A DNA stretch of 64,000 nt, from assembly GCA_959347315.1 (NCBI GenBank), contig OY365817.1, positions 4,570,643 to 4,634,642 of the forward strand, written 5' to 3'. Source of the DNA: Bimastos eiseni. Its lineage: Eukaryota; Annelida; Clitellata; Crassiclitellata; Lumbricidae. Both the position numbers and the translations under genes were made by a program. Under the pieces are notes generated by a model. It saw nothing but the letters and a program-made list of their open reading frames with translations. It was not told the origin of the DNA and did not search any database. Of the stretch, positions 1 through 13,800 are shown piece by piece (within the stretch, counting starts at the first letter, position 1; each line of letters opens with the position of its first letter).

Positions 1-1684
1 CTCAACCTTTTTGAGTCTCAAGGACCACTACTAAGTCTTGTAAACTTTGTCTCTAGTTTGCGGACCACCACTGAAATTGTGCCACTGGCGCCGCGTGGCG
101 CGCTTTGTTTATTGCTATAATTATTAATGTATAAAGTGTGATTGTAATATTATAGTAAATATATAACTATACTATATGAGTTATGCAACTATTACTTTAG
201 TATAATAAATTTGATAAATCAGTATGAACATTTTACTTATTTACTACTATTGGGTCGTTCACATATTATATAACGCATAAAATCCCAATTTTTGAACCAC
301 CCTCTACCTCTAATAACGTTATCTAACAGCAGCTGTGACCCTATAGTATATAACAGATATGCTACCCACCCCCTACCCCACCCCAGCCTATGAGCGCATT
401 AATTAGAAGACATACAATCGACATAATTGTATTGCACAATTTGACACTTTTATAACAATGTTAGTCAGCACTTAAATAGTAGTGATTCAACTGATAATTG
501 CCTTTATCCAGTTCAAGAACTACAGTAAAAATCATCATATGCCCAATTAGCTATGTAGCAAAAGCTACTTTAAAATTGTGTACTTTATCGTGCCAATGAT
601 GATTAGACCACATGTATGGAGCTCCTCTGCATCTTAATAATCGCACTTTTAATGGCACTAAATTCACTTGTATTAATTACGATAACTAATTGGGTAGTCG
701 ACGATTGTCATCATGTAACTACATGTAATCCTACTATAATAAAGCACGATAATACAAGGTAGTGACGTACATACTATTTAAAAATACCATTTTAGTTTCC
801 CTCCTGTTTTGCACTAGAAATGAGCATTACAGTATCACACAGAATGGATTGGTTTAATATTGACCTATCAGGTATTTATCGATAAGTTCGCGGTACAACT
901 CTACCTGTTTAATAGGGTATGATGTATACAGAGTGCGTATTACAACTGCAATTGGGTATTACATAAACAGATATTGTAACATAAACATAAACTATTTGCA
1001 CATACTATAGAAAATGAAATCAAAGATCATGATAATATCTACCAAAATAATTATTTCAAGTGAATTAATTTTAATTTAAACCAGAATCAAAACAAAGCAC
1101 ACAGAATTGAATTTTAGAGCGTTTAGAGCAATGCACATGAAATTGTTAAAATTGTAAACAGCAAATTGTTAAAAGTGGATTTATAAAATAATAACTTAGA
1201 ACGTCAAATCAATTCACCAGGCGGCAGATAATAGTGCTAGTTTGGTTCACAACGTATTGTGAACTTCGATTAAACAATGAAGGTCCATAGTACATGGAAT
1301 TTCCAATTGGCAGGCAAACAGGCAAAATAGCATAAGCTGAAAAATAGTTTGTTATATAACAAAACCTTCAACCTTTCCCCCACCCTACACAATATAACGC
1401 TAACAAAACCGGAACCCACCCACCTACCCCTTGAGCGTTAGATAATATGCGAACGGCCCCTAATTTTAATAAATATTAAAATGTTGAAGTTATAAAATAG
1501 TTACATATACATTAGGGTTAAAATTTTTTGAATTTTTTTGGAATAAACGATATCCTGTGTCATAGTTTGACGAACTTTTGCTTGAAAACAATGATAAAGG
1601 CCAAAATTCCAAAATAGCAGTAATAAAAAAGTTCACTCCCAAGTCAATAGTTTGTATCACCACCTCACCACACCTGTAACGTTG

Positions 1685-1860
1685 CTACTCAGAAGCAAGG
1701 GAACGAGTTGTTATTTCGTGCGCATGACTTATTAAGTCGAGGGAACGAGTTGTTATCTCGTGCGCACGACTTATTAAGTCGAGGGAACGAGTTGTTATCT
1801 CGTGCGCACGACTTATTAAGTCGAGGGAACGAGTTGTTATCTCGTGCGCACGAGTTAAAA
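1685..1860. repeat. 42-bp tandem repeat, about 4 copies
   Basis: The unit gggaacgagttgttatctcg continues with tgcgcacgacttattaagtcga. Each unit contains the palindrome cgtgcgcacg. The open frames in all directions here are repeat artefacts. Confidence 0.9.
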
Positions 1861-2124
1861 TATTTTTCTTCCACATCCCTTAAGGGGCTCTGTAGGAATG
1901 TGAGGTTGTAAAAATGTTATAACCCTAATATACATACTGTTACAATATCTTTTTTAATTTTTTTAGGCATTTAAGATATGTAGATAGAGTTATTTTTATT
2001 TCAAAAGAACAAATTGAAGTTGACATCTTTTTATTAAAAAAATAACACTTATTGATAGCAAGAATTATTTTGCTGATCTCTTATTTGTTGGAACAAGAAT
2101 ATTATTAGTTATTATTAGAAAAAG

Positions 2125-3423
2125 CAGAGGCATAGCTAGGGTTTTTTGCACCCGATTACAAACTACAGAATTGGCACCCCTTTTCTAAAAATGCATTACA
2201 AGCTGCGGATAGCAGCAGGATAATCTCATGGTGCAAAAATGCTCTACCGGCCAATACCGGGTTAATTATAATAGGCCTCTTATAATTATATAAAAATTAA
2301 AAGTACAATTTAAGCATACTGCAGATAGTGTAAATAGTTAAAATATTAATATTTACAATTCTTAATTTGTTTGCCACTGTATCACACAAAATAATAATCA
2401 TACAATAATCAACCAGGTTATTTTTTGTTGCACAAATTAAAGTAACCAAAAATATCAAAACTGTATCGTTTATACATACTACATATAAGTCAAATTATGC
2501 TAAACTAGGCTTATTATTTTAAATCTTTTGCATTTAAATCGTAATCGTGATCTCCAAACTTCTTAAGAGCCACTGAGTAGCTGTTAAGGAAGTTAACAAG
2601 GTAACGTCTTGGTCCAAGATTAACAGGTGGAATATCAGATAAGGAGTCTGGGTAAGAGTTCCTGAATAAGTGAGACTTAAGTTTATAATGGAAAGCCAGA
2701 GATTATGGATAGGAGAGCTAGGGACAGGTGATGTTGAATGACCTAATAAATGGTGTGAACAAATCTCTGAGTTTTACAAATTCAGATTAATGATTACTAT
2801 ACCAAATTTGTGTATATTTTGTTGAGACCATATTCCACTTTAAGTGGATGAAGGATGATATTGCACTTGAGCTGGAACCGGTCAATATGATTTCGTAAGA
2901 AAACAACATCAGGTTAAGCTTAATATTTTAGATGCCATTTGGTCATGAATATTACGTGCTTAGAAATCACTGCCAGTGTAGCCCTGGGTGCCAAAATCAT
3001 ACTTGACGACCTGTTTATAATGAGGATATTTTTTGGGCACCAAAATTAAATCTTATTAACTTATTTCGGACAGGTTAGTTTGCATCAAAGTTAAAAAAAT
3101 ATTAATCGTTTTAATTCTCATTTTGGTGCCCCTTAAATTGGCATGTAACATTGTCATTTTGTCATGAGTATTATGTCACCCCTTATGGATCCTTAGTGAT
3201 CAGGGAACAGTGGGGCCTGGGGGCACCAAAATCATGTCTGACAACATGTTTGTAATGCCTTCTATCTTGTGGGTGCCAAATTAAATCTTACTATCTTGGT
3301 TCTGACAATTTTGTATCCATCGAAATAAAAAATGTAATTATTTCAATCCTCATTTTGGCGCTCCCCCCCCAAAGTGGAGCCCGGGAACACATGTCCCCTC
3401 TGCCCCCCCTAGCTACGCCTCTG
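2125..3423. mobile_element. Non-autonomous hAT-like element nested in a larger one
   Basis: The left end CAGAGGCATAGCTAGGG and the inverted right end CAGAGGCGTAGCTAGGG match at 16/17. They are flanked by 8-bp direct repeats agaaaaag (2117-2124) and agaataag (3424-3431), 7/8. No transposase ORF is present. The interior holds a diverged tandem duplication. Confidence 0.82.
2974..3375. repeat. Diverged tandem duplication, period about 230 bp
   Basis: Two blocks each run from ctggg(t/g)...caccaaaatcat through gcacc/gtgccaaa..ttaaatcttac/t to cattttggtgccc or its variant. They lie inside the nested hAT-like element. Confidence 0.7.
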
Positions 3424-3568
3424 AGAATAAGTACTCAATTTATTGTAAGTCTTTTTAGAGTCCTGGCCACGGACCACAGGTTGAGAACCTCTGTTCTAGT
3501 GGATAACAATTATTGCGATTTTCTCAATTTCGGTATTCTCGTGACACGAGACTTCAAATTAGTGTATC

Positions 3569-4452
3569 TTAGGTTCTTAGTATATCTTAATTAGGTTCTT
3601 AGTATATCTAGACTTAGGTTCTTAGTATATCTTAGGTTCTTAGTATATCTTAATTAGGTTCTTAGTATATCTAGACTTAGGTTCTTAGTATATCTTAGGT
3701 TCTTAGTATATCTTAATTAGGTTCTTAGTATATCTAGACTTAGGTTCTTAGTATATCTTAGGTTCTTAGTATATCTTAATTAGGTTCTTAGTATATCTAG
3801 ACTTAGGTTCTTAGTATATCTTAGGTTCTTAGTATATCTTAATTAGGTTCTTAGTATATCTAGACTTAGGTTCTTAGTATATCTTAGGTTCTTAGTATAT
3901 CTTAATTAGGTTCTTAGTATATCTAGACTTAGGTTCTTAGTATATCTTAGGTTCTTAGTATATCTTAATTAGGTTCTTAGTATATCTAGACTTAGGTTCT
4001 TAGTGTATCTTAGGTTCTTAGTATATCTTAATTAGGTTCTTAGTATATCTAGACTTAGGTTCTTAGTATATCTTAGGTTCTTAGTATATCTTAATTAGGT
4101 TCTTAGTATATCTAGACTTAGGTTCTTAGTGTATCTTAGGTTCTTAGTATATCTTAATTAGGTTCTTAGTATATCTAGACTTAGGTTCTTAGTATATCTT
4201 AGGTTCTTAGTATATCTTAATTAGGTTCTTAGTATATCTTAATTAGGTTCTTAGTATATCTAGACTTAGGTTCTTAGTATATCTAGACTTAGGTTCTTAG
4301 TATATCTTAGGTTCTTAGTATATCTTAATTAGGTTCTTAGTATATCTTAATTAGGTTCTTAGTATATCTTAATTAGGTTCTTAGTATATCTAGACTTACG
4401 TTCTTAGTATATCTTAGTTTCTTAGTGTATCTTAACTAGGTTCTTAATATAT
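3569..4452. repeat. 63-bp higher-order tandem repeat, about 14 copies
   Basis: The core ttaggttcttagtatatc (18 bp) is arranged as two plain cores, one core preceded by ttaa, and a tagac spacer. The spacer recurs at 3609, 3672 and so on, exactly 63 bp apart. The last third shows unit loss and point changes. It lies upstream of the first visible SLC5 exon, probably in intron 1. Confidence 0.95.
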
Positions 4453-4870
4453 CTTAGGTTCTACTGGAGATGTCTTGATACTTTTTGCACTGTTAAAAAG
4501 GTGATTTAATGTTGGAAAATAAAATGAAAGAATTTCAATTTCACCAAAGTGTGACTTGTGCTTGATTTTAATAGAACGCCTCACTATATAACAATGTCAA
4601 GTACACTCATGTCATTCACTTATGTTTTTTGCAGATTGCCAAGCCAACTGTCACAGATTATTATTATATATTATTTTAATATGGAACTTACAACTTTTGA
4701 CACAATTACTAAAATCTTCTTTGACTGTTTCTGATGGGTTTTTTATTGATGTTTCTGGTCTGTAATAATAACCTAAAACTTAATTTATCTTTTCTTAAGT
4801 TTGTAACCTGCTATGAGATTGTGCTTTTACTTGATCCTACCTTATGTTCAACTAGTTTCTGTTGTCATAG

Positions 4871-7800
4871 GCAACCGTTCGTGCCAATCGAGGAAATGCT
4901 GCTGGATTCTTCTTGGCAGAAAAGTCGATGACCTTCATTCCGGTCAGTACATTACGCGTGCACAAGACATTCGTAACATTGCATTTGATATGCATTTGTT
5001 CTAGCAGGAAACAGGAATTAAAGGACTCATGGATGGCTAACATTGAGAACTGATGATGACGACGATGATGATGATGATGACGAAAACGACGATAATGATG
5101 GTAGTGATGATAGTGCTGATGATAGTGTTGTAAAGACTGTCATTGTAGATTGCTGGTTCGATATTCGCTAGTAACATCGGTGCTCCTATGTTCGTTGGTT
5201 TGGCTGGATCTTCAGCAGCCTATGGATTCGCTCCTGTCATGTTTGAATGGCATGTAAGTGTCTCTCTCTTCATCTCTCTACCTCTCTCTCTCTGCCCTAA
5301 CTCTCTCTTTCCCTCTATCTGTTCCTCTTCCTCCCTTTGAAACAATCGAATGAATACACTCAACTATGCTATCAATTGAATTAAAGCTCTAACAGGTTCT
5401 CAATATTATTTAATCGAATTGGTCTTCTGTGTATTGTAGACTGCAGTGAACTAAGAGATGTTTGTTGTTGGTCACCTGTTTCATTGTAGGCGACCTACAC
5501 TCTGATTGCCCTCGGATGGATCTTCGCTCCTATCTACATCGCTTCTGGGGTAAGAATCATGAATAATCATGATCGCTTATAAATAGTTAATTGTGTTAAT
5601 TTACGATTATTCAGGACCATAAATTATTTGATATTGTTTTACTGCTATTTACCACTTATTGCCATGAACCTTCTATCCGCTAATATGCTGCCATCTAGAA
5701 GTACAATATAAGTACCTCATTGCTCAGTTGTCTACTTGCCTTCCTTTTTTTGACAATTCCCCGGACTAGGACTGTTGTTGGTTGTCGTGCTTTCTCGGCA
5801 GGCCTGGTTTTATGGATTTTTTTAAGTAGGCGGGATGTAATGTTGCCGCCCCACCCACCCACATAAAAAAATTTAATACGAACAAGACATAACAAGGTTC
5901 TGAGCACTATTAACTTGCTAAATATGCTAAGCAGTGCACATTGAAATTCTAAATATGAAAATATTCTATTGAGCACATAGTCTGACATAGAAGAACTAGA
6001 AACAGAAATTACACAATTGTCTTATAAATGTTTCAATCAAATGACACATTGATTATTTAAAATTCAATATTTTGGCTTTCAATGCTGCAAACTACCGAAT
6101 TAGCTCTTCCATTTCTTCTCGATAGAAATCGTGGTTAAACCACCTAAACAGACGCTTTGCATATTTCTACTTGGCCACAGATGATTCACGTCCAAGTCTT
6201 AATTTTATAATCTGACCCAGACAATTGCTGTCTCTTTCTTCCTCTACCATCCGCCATTTGGTCATGACATTTTTCGCGTTTAAGAGAATTTATTTTAATT
6301 AAATATCCCATTTCTATACAATTTAAGACTTTAAGTTTTTAACTGATTTTGATAAACAAGACGCTAAAATCCGGAAGTTGAACTTTATTGATAAAAGGTG
6401 AATAGAAATCGAATATAGGGGTAAAGAATTTTGTTGAGCATGTTCAAAAGGAGAAGAAGCAGATGAACTATAATAATTTATTGAAAAGAGAAAATATATT
6501 TCAGTGGAAAAATTTATATTTTAAAATAATTTAGAATATTGTGGTCTAAGAAAATATTATTTTCCTCTGCTATGCATATTTATTTAATTGAATTCAATAA
6601 AAGTGCTGCCTCTGAAAAATGGCTAAATTTTCCGCCGTAGGCAGTCACCTTCTTCGCCTACACCTAGATCTGGACCTGTTTCTCGGTGGCTGGTCCCAGG
6701 TTCTGGGATTCCCTCCCCAGTGGCGCGTTTACTTGTAGGAGGTCTAGGCATGCGTCTTGGGCCCCCAAATCTCAGGGGGCCCCCAAATGATGAAAACATC
6801 AATAATAAATAACACCTCAGGGAGCCCCAGGTGAATTGAAACATTTCATCAAATGAATGAAAACATTAAATACAAATGAATGAAAACATTTCATGCAATA
6901 TAACATCTCGGGGACTGTTTGATAGTCCGAAGGTTCGATAATCCGAAAATCTTCGAAAATTTTCAGACTATCGAATCTTCGGACTATCAAACTTTCAGAC
7001 TATCGAACCTATCGATGCAGAACCAACATCTCAGGGGCCCCAACTAAATTAAAAATTTCATGCAAAATAACATCTCAGCGGCCTCCGAATGAATGAACAT
7101 ATTTCATACAAAACGAATGAAAACATAAAATACAAAATAGCATTCCAAGGGTCCCAAAACGAATGAAAACATTTCATACGATATAATATCTGAGGGACCC
7201 CCAATTGTATTGTGAATAAAAAATTTTATACAATATAACATCTCAGGGGCTTCTGAATGAATGAAAACTTTTCATGCAAAATAGCATGTCTCCCGTTTGA
7301 AATATTTAAAATATAATGTAATATATTCTCTATTCTTGCAGCTAAGCATTCACAAAATAACATATCAGGTAGTCCAAGATACCCTACACGTGACAAGAGA
7401 ATTGTGGTGATTCATTATATTTGCTTTATTGGTGTCAATATCATTTGGGTTGGTTAGATGTGTTGGTAAGAGCGAAGGCTGCGTGCTATATGAGCCTCTT
7501 CGCTTCCAGAAGTTGGCTCACTGTTTAATCGAATGAAATTTAAAATAAAGTTGCGTATTTCGATAATTGATGTGATGACATGACGTCACATATCTCGGAC
7601 TCCCTCCTCTTCGTTAAAAATCGCCACTGATGTGTGACCCCCTCTAATGAGTGCATGACATCATTTATAAACAACCCTTTCAAACTCAGTGTTCCGATTC
7701 AGAAGGGCCCCAAAAATGTTTGCGCCTAGCAGTGTTGGGCACGAGATCAAAACCTCGAGGCCAAGACCGAGACCAAAACCGAGAGGTCCAAGACCAAGAC

Positions 7801-10800
7801 TGGGTGGTCCAAGACCAAGACCAGGTGGTCTGAGACCAAGACCGATACTCTTTTTTATAGGCTAAACAATTCAATTATTAAGACGCTAAAACTGAATAAC
7901 ACGCCTAAGACATTAATTTTATTGCTGAAGAATACTAATCTTAATGATGGTCCAGAAGACTGTTTAAACTTTTGCAGGTTCAGCACTAGGCTTCGGCCTG
8001 AGAATATCGCACTATAAATTACTTACAGTAGCCTATATGATGGGTTCTAAATAAGACATCTGAACAAGTAGATTAGCGTTCTGTTTGAATGGTGTAGGGC
8101 TGTAGGCCTACTTGTACTCGGAATTGTAGGTTAACAGTGACTGCCTGTGGTCGACCACATAATAATTACATTGTTCCAAAACCTTAAAATGTATGAAAGC
8201 AAATTTTGAAATGGGTGGTTCCCTTGCAAATGCGCATTTCCCCCTCCCCCCCCCCATAATAACTTGTGTATATACCTATAGATTGTCAGCACGTTGTAAA
8301 TCAATGACAAGCGCGTAGGGCCTAAACATCCTGTGTCCTGTCTCTAATAATCGAAAATAACTGACAAATATCAAAGAAATTGTTCTGATACGGCAAATGA
8401 CCAAGAATGCTGACCTAAGACTGCGATCAATCCCAAGACCGTTCCTTTAAGACCAAGATCGATGTAGTCGAGACCAAGACCATGACCAAGACCGATGGTC
8501 CGAGACCAAGGCCGATGGTCCGAGACCAATCCCAAGACCGTTCCTTTAAGACCAAGACCGACGTAGTCGAGACCAAGACCATGACCAAGACCGATGGTTC
8601 GAGACCAAGGCCGATGGTCCAAGACCAAGACCGTTCCTTTAAGACCAAGACCGACGTAGTCAAGACCAAGACCATGACCAAGACCGATGGTCTGAGACCA
8701 AGACCGATGGTCTGAGACCAAGACCGATGGTCTGAGACCAAGACCGATGGTCTGAGACCAAGACCGATGGTCTGAGACCAAGACCGATGGTCTGAGACCA
8801 AGACCGATGGTCTGAGACCAAGACTGATGGTCCAAGACCAAGACCAATGCATTCGAGACCAAGACCGCAGTTTTCCGGTCTCGAGACCGTCTTGAGACCA
8901 AGACCGCGTCTCGAGACCACATCCCTGGCACCTAGGGCCCCGCTTTCTGTAAGCGCGCCTCTGTCCCTCCCCGTGTCTGTTCGTTTCGTTCTGCTCAGTC
9001 CCTTACTTTGTTTCGATCTCGACTCGAAACCTTCCTGTTTCAGTTGGCATACCCTCTTTAGGCTGTCTCTCTCTGTCTTGATGGACTGACCTCTTGGAAT
9101 TGGCCTGATCACGGTTGGATTTGATGAACCATCGATTGATGCACTCAGCATTAGACATGAGCGCAATAAAAGTTCTGGTTATAATCTATCTATATAATTA
9201 CCTAAGTCACATGCTTTGTCCGTCACTTCTAAGGCACGTGATTGGACAGAAGTGGAATCTAAGACGTGTGATTGGACAGAATTTTACCTAAATATTTTAA
9301 GTTGACCTAGATATTTGCCCACTCAAAAGCGCGTGATTGGACAGAAGTTGACCTCAATATGGAATGCAAAAGTCACTGTAAAGAAGCGTTTGATTCACGT
9401 TTCATAATTTTTTTCCCGCGTCTATGTGACTATATATATGCAGTTATTAAATTAAATTCATCGTGTAATGTAAGTATATTTGCAATTACTAAAACTATAC
9501 GGAAACTTAACGGGTATTGTGTATTTTTGTGCATATTTTAGTATTGACAGTTCGTCGACCGTTTTGTTTAATTAACGTGTAGGCCTATTTTAGCGCTGCA
9601 TCAAAGTGTCTTCACCACTACTATAGCAACATTAAAATCAAGTATGTCCCGTGATTATTCACGGGTTAACAGCTAGAACGAACAGTGCCAGTTGCAGTTG
9701 AATCGTGAGCTAAAATATTATCCGACCCGTGATTCTTCACGGTTTAACAGCTAGTAACTTGCTATTACAAACCATCTGCCTGTTAACCGTCACTTGTTGC
9801 TATAAGCCATCTGTTTCTTTAGGCCATCTGTTCCTAACAATTTAGTTGACACCTCCTGAATACTGATAAACGTCTCTTTGGTCTTTCATGGCGTCATTCT
9901 CTCTGATGCCTATGACTTCTTAACTGCATCAATTGCTCTTCAAATAACACTTAATATTTGTGATTACAATTACTCCATGTTAGTTGTTAATATTATTATT
10001 ATTTTATTGTCATTATTTTTATTATCGCTATTTGTATTATCGTTATTTTTATTATCGTTATATTTTCACATGTGTGTGGTTGTTTTTCCAGTCGTATACG
10101 ATGCCTGAGTATCTGCAGAAGAGATTCGGTGGAAAGCGCCTCCGCATCTATTACTCCATCATCCAACTTCTTCTCAGCATCATCAGCGGAATTTCAGTAT
10201 GATTAATTGTTCTTGTAATTAGTGACTTCCATAGAGCCGGAATCTAATGCACATTGAAACCAAGTCATGAGGTAGGTCTTATTGAGAACGAAATGATGTA
10301 AGTGACAGAGGAGAATGAACACTGACAGACAGACAGACAGACAGACAGATAGATAGAAAGAGGGAGAAAGAGACGGAAAGAATTTTGAGATTAGTATTCC
10401 CTTCTAGTATTGCCTCGTAACAGACATTGTGACTGTGAACTGACCTTGACCTTGACCTTGTGGTGATCCTCCTCTGAAAATAAACTTGCAGACACTTGCT
10501 GCCATTTCCCAGTCTCTCTTTTATTGAAGCTCACTGTTCCTTTTCTACTTTGATTCTACATCCTGTTTTCCAAAATTTCTCATGTTATTCTAAATTTATG
10601 TAGTACTACTCAAGACTAATCTGAGCTACCAAAGAGGGTGGGTGTTGTAAAGAGCGTGGGTGTTGTAAATAGGATGGGTGTTGTAAAGAGGATGGGTGTT
10701 GTAAAGAGGGTGGGTGTTGTAAAGAGTGTGGGTGTTGTAAAGAGTGTGAGTGTTGTAAATACTAAATAGGGTGGATGTTGTATAGAGGGTGGGTGTTGTA

Positions 10801-13800
10801 AAGAGGGTGGGCATTGTAAAGAGGGTGGGTGTTGTAAAGAGTGTGAGTGTTGTAAATACTAAATAGGGTGGATGTTGTGAAGAGGGTGGGTGTTGTAAAG
10901 AGGGTGGGTGTTGTAAAGAGTGTGGGTGTTGTATAGAGGGTGAGTATTGTAAAGAGGGTGGGTGTTGTAAATAGGATGGGTGTTGTAAAGAGGGTGGGTG
11001 TTGTAAAGAGGGTGGGTGTTGTAAAGAGTGTGGGTGTTGTAAAGAGTGTGGGTGTTGTAAAGAGTGTGAGTGTTGTAAATACTAAATAGGGTGGATGTTG
11101 TAAAGAGGGTGGGTGTTGTAAAGAGTGTGGGTGTTGTATAGAGGGTGAGTGTTGTAAAGAGGGTGGGTGTTGTAAATAGGATGGGTGTTGTAAAGAGGGT
11201 GGGTGTTGTAAAGAGTGTGTCTGCTATTGCTAGTATGAATGAACTGATGTTAAATGTGTTCCAGGGAGAGTTGTATGCTGGATCGTTATTCATGGAGCAG
11301 TTACTTGGCTGGGACATCTACCTCTCAACCATTGTCATCCTTGTCATCACAGCCATCTACACCATCGGAGGTATCATCAGCCATCATCCATATCCGTTCA
11401 TGTATTTATATAGCACCTTTCCATAATCCATAGCAACCATGACCATGTTCTTTTATGTAATTGTAAGTATATTATGTTTTCGGTAACTTCTGTAACGCCG
11501 GTGTCTTATGCATAGGGCATTTGAATGAATGTATTAATTAATTAATGACTGAATGAATGAATTATTTACCGAATGGTGCAGTTCAAAGTTATTACTTTGC
11601 TTTGAAACCGGGCAACCATTAAGAGCAAATGGTAGACTGAAAGAGAGGTGAGTTTTCAGAGTTAAAGACTTTCTCAGTAGAAGAGTTGTGAGAATAAAGA
11701 AGCAGAGAGTTCCACACGGAAGGGATGAAGCAGCAACTGTGAATGAAGACAAGATGTGTACCAAGAATAAGAACATACTTTCCAGCACATTGGTGGAAAA
11801 GAGGAGCAACCTTTAACAGGACAACAGCATTTAAGACATGTAGCATGGCAGACCAATTTATAAGTGTCAGTTTGAACCAGATGCACTCACATACAGAAAT
11901 CGAGCATAAACAAATCAAAGAGGAGGAGGAGGAGGAGGTGGAGGTGAAGGAGGAGATGGAGGAGGTGTGACAATTGAGACCTAGTGCATTGTTGATGATG
12001 GTTGATTCCTTAGTCTAATACATCTTGTATTTCAGATAGCCTAACCTAGTTTAAGTCACTTTTGACTATCTTAAAAAGTCGTTTTTGCTGACAAATCATA
12101 AAGACAGATAAATAGAGAGATCCTTCATGTATCGGATTTCATAGAGTCTCTTTATTTCTCCTCTGGATGTCAGTGGATCTGGGAATTCTCGTTTCAACAT
12201 GTCAATCAGTGGATATATTTCCTGTGGTGTCCTCTTATTAACAGGTGGTTTGGCTGCTGTTATCTACACAGACACATTGCAGGCATTTATCCTGATCGCT
12301 GGAGCCACAGCTGTTTCTATCATCGGTCAGTTCAACACTGTCTTAGTTCATCCATTAATGCTTTCATGCGTATTACTATGTATAATAATTGTATTATGTT
12401 GTTTTTTAATGTTCGACCCACATACATTATGCGTCGTCATATAACATTTATCATCAGATAAATATCTGCAACTGAACTAATTTGTATGATTTGCTATTGT
12501 GATACATTCTCTTCAATTGGTAAATATATTGTTTCCAACTTGTATGTTCTTTTTAGTTTAGTTTTCTGTTACTCTTTCTATCTAATAATTGAGGAAGGCA
12601 CTTTTCTGAATCACTGCTGTATCAGTATCATATAAGTTATAGGTTAGCCATACAAGTTGAGCTCGATCCTGCTATACTTAGTTTCCTTTGGGTGCTACAC
12701 TGCTACACAAACAAACAAAATTCTTTTTATTGACCTCTACTAAAACATTTGATGATTAAACAAAAATATTATAATGTGCAAGGTACAATAGGGGAAAGAC
12801 CCAAGAAGGACCGAGGTCCTGTAGGCGATGGCACCCATGTTAAGAGAAAAAACATTCAAAGGTCGGAGGTCGATATATAGATAATACTAATAATTGCTTA
12901 ACTAGTTAACTATTACATCATAGTCTAGCTAAATATTTAGTTACCAAGTTGACTATCTCGTATATTATAACAGTGAACTATTATGATACATTACATTTAT
13001 GAATGATATCAAAACATAGTATCAGATTTGATTACATTCAAGTGAAGTCAATAAGAAATATTCATGCACACTCGCCTTAAAGGTGTATAGATTTGGTATT
13101 GCTTTAAATTTACCTGGAATGTTATTCCATAACTCAGCACCAGAATATTTTATGGTGAATGTTCTTGAGTTAGTTCTGGCATAGATAGGTCTGTATGAGG
13201 AGGAGGAGGAGGGGCACAGACAATAAGGGTCAGCATCAGTTGGTGATGTAAAGTAATTATTGAAGACCAGAGGTAATTAATTGTGGTTGTATTTTAACAT
13301 AAATTCAGATATTTGACACAACGTTATTAGTCTTAACTTAAGTAATCCTAGCTGTATGTATATGTTGTCAACCCGAGATAAAGGAGGATAACCAGCAATA
13401 AAGCAAACTGCTCGGTTTTTGAGGATAGTTAGTCGTTTCAGCCGAGAGGGGTAGTTGGATGCCCAGATAATATTGCAGTAATTTAGATAAGGGTGTATCA
13501 TCATTTAATATAGGCTTTTACATATATTTGTTGGTAAGAGGTAAACTACTCTAGATAATGTCCCAAGAATTTTGGCAATTTTTGTTGAGATGTTGTGTAT
13601 AGAGTATGCCTTTGGTAGCTACATAATTATATAAGCAAACCTTTTTCGAGCAGTTTGGAAAAGTAGGGCAATATTGAGATTGGTCGGTAATTGGCAATTT
13701 CCTCACTGTTGCCTTGTTTATAAATTTTAGTGACTTTGGCTACCTTCAGTGGACCAGGTACAATGCCAGTAGTCAATGAGCAATTTATTATGTCGGCCAA

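Larger units (their letters stand above)
1..3493. mobile_element. hAT-like DNA element, left tip cut by window edge
   Basis: The window starts with ctcaacctttttgag...ggaccac, typical of a hAT left end. The right end at 3467-3493 (ggaccacaggttgagaacct, then ctg) is its inverted partner. No transposase ORF is visible. It contains the nested element at 2125-3423 and a 42-bp repeat array. The left flank, and so the target duplication, lies outside the window. The 8 bp after the right end are ttctagtg. Confidence 0.55.

Noticed and set aside
3545..4870. First coding exon of the SLC5 gene (TM1)
   Set aside because: No stretch in the visible upstream DNA gives a hydrophobic TM1 with a compatible donor; the exon probably lies before the window.
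8371..9166. Long minus-strand open frames (186, 168 and 141 codons, text like [19 protein letters not shown])
   Set aside because: They are produced by the GACCAAGACC/ggtctgagacc minisatellite; three overlapping frames stay open equally and no family motif exists.
10626..11317. Minus-strand open frames of [12 protein letters not shown] type
   Set aside because: They arise from the 18-bp minisatellite, which is exactly six codons long.
12199..12444. ATG-initiated frame before the SLC5 segment [13 protein letters not shown] as an alternative start
   Set aside because: The transporter sequence is continuous with the upstream exon across the acceptor at 12244; the extra N-terminal residues are intron.
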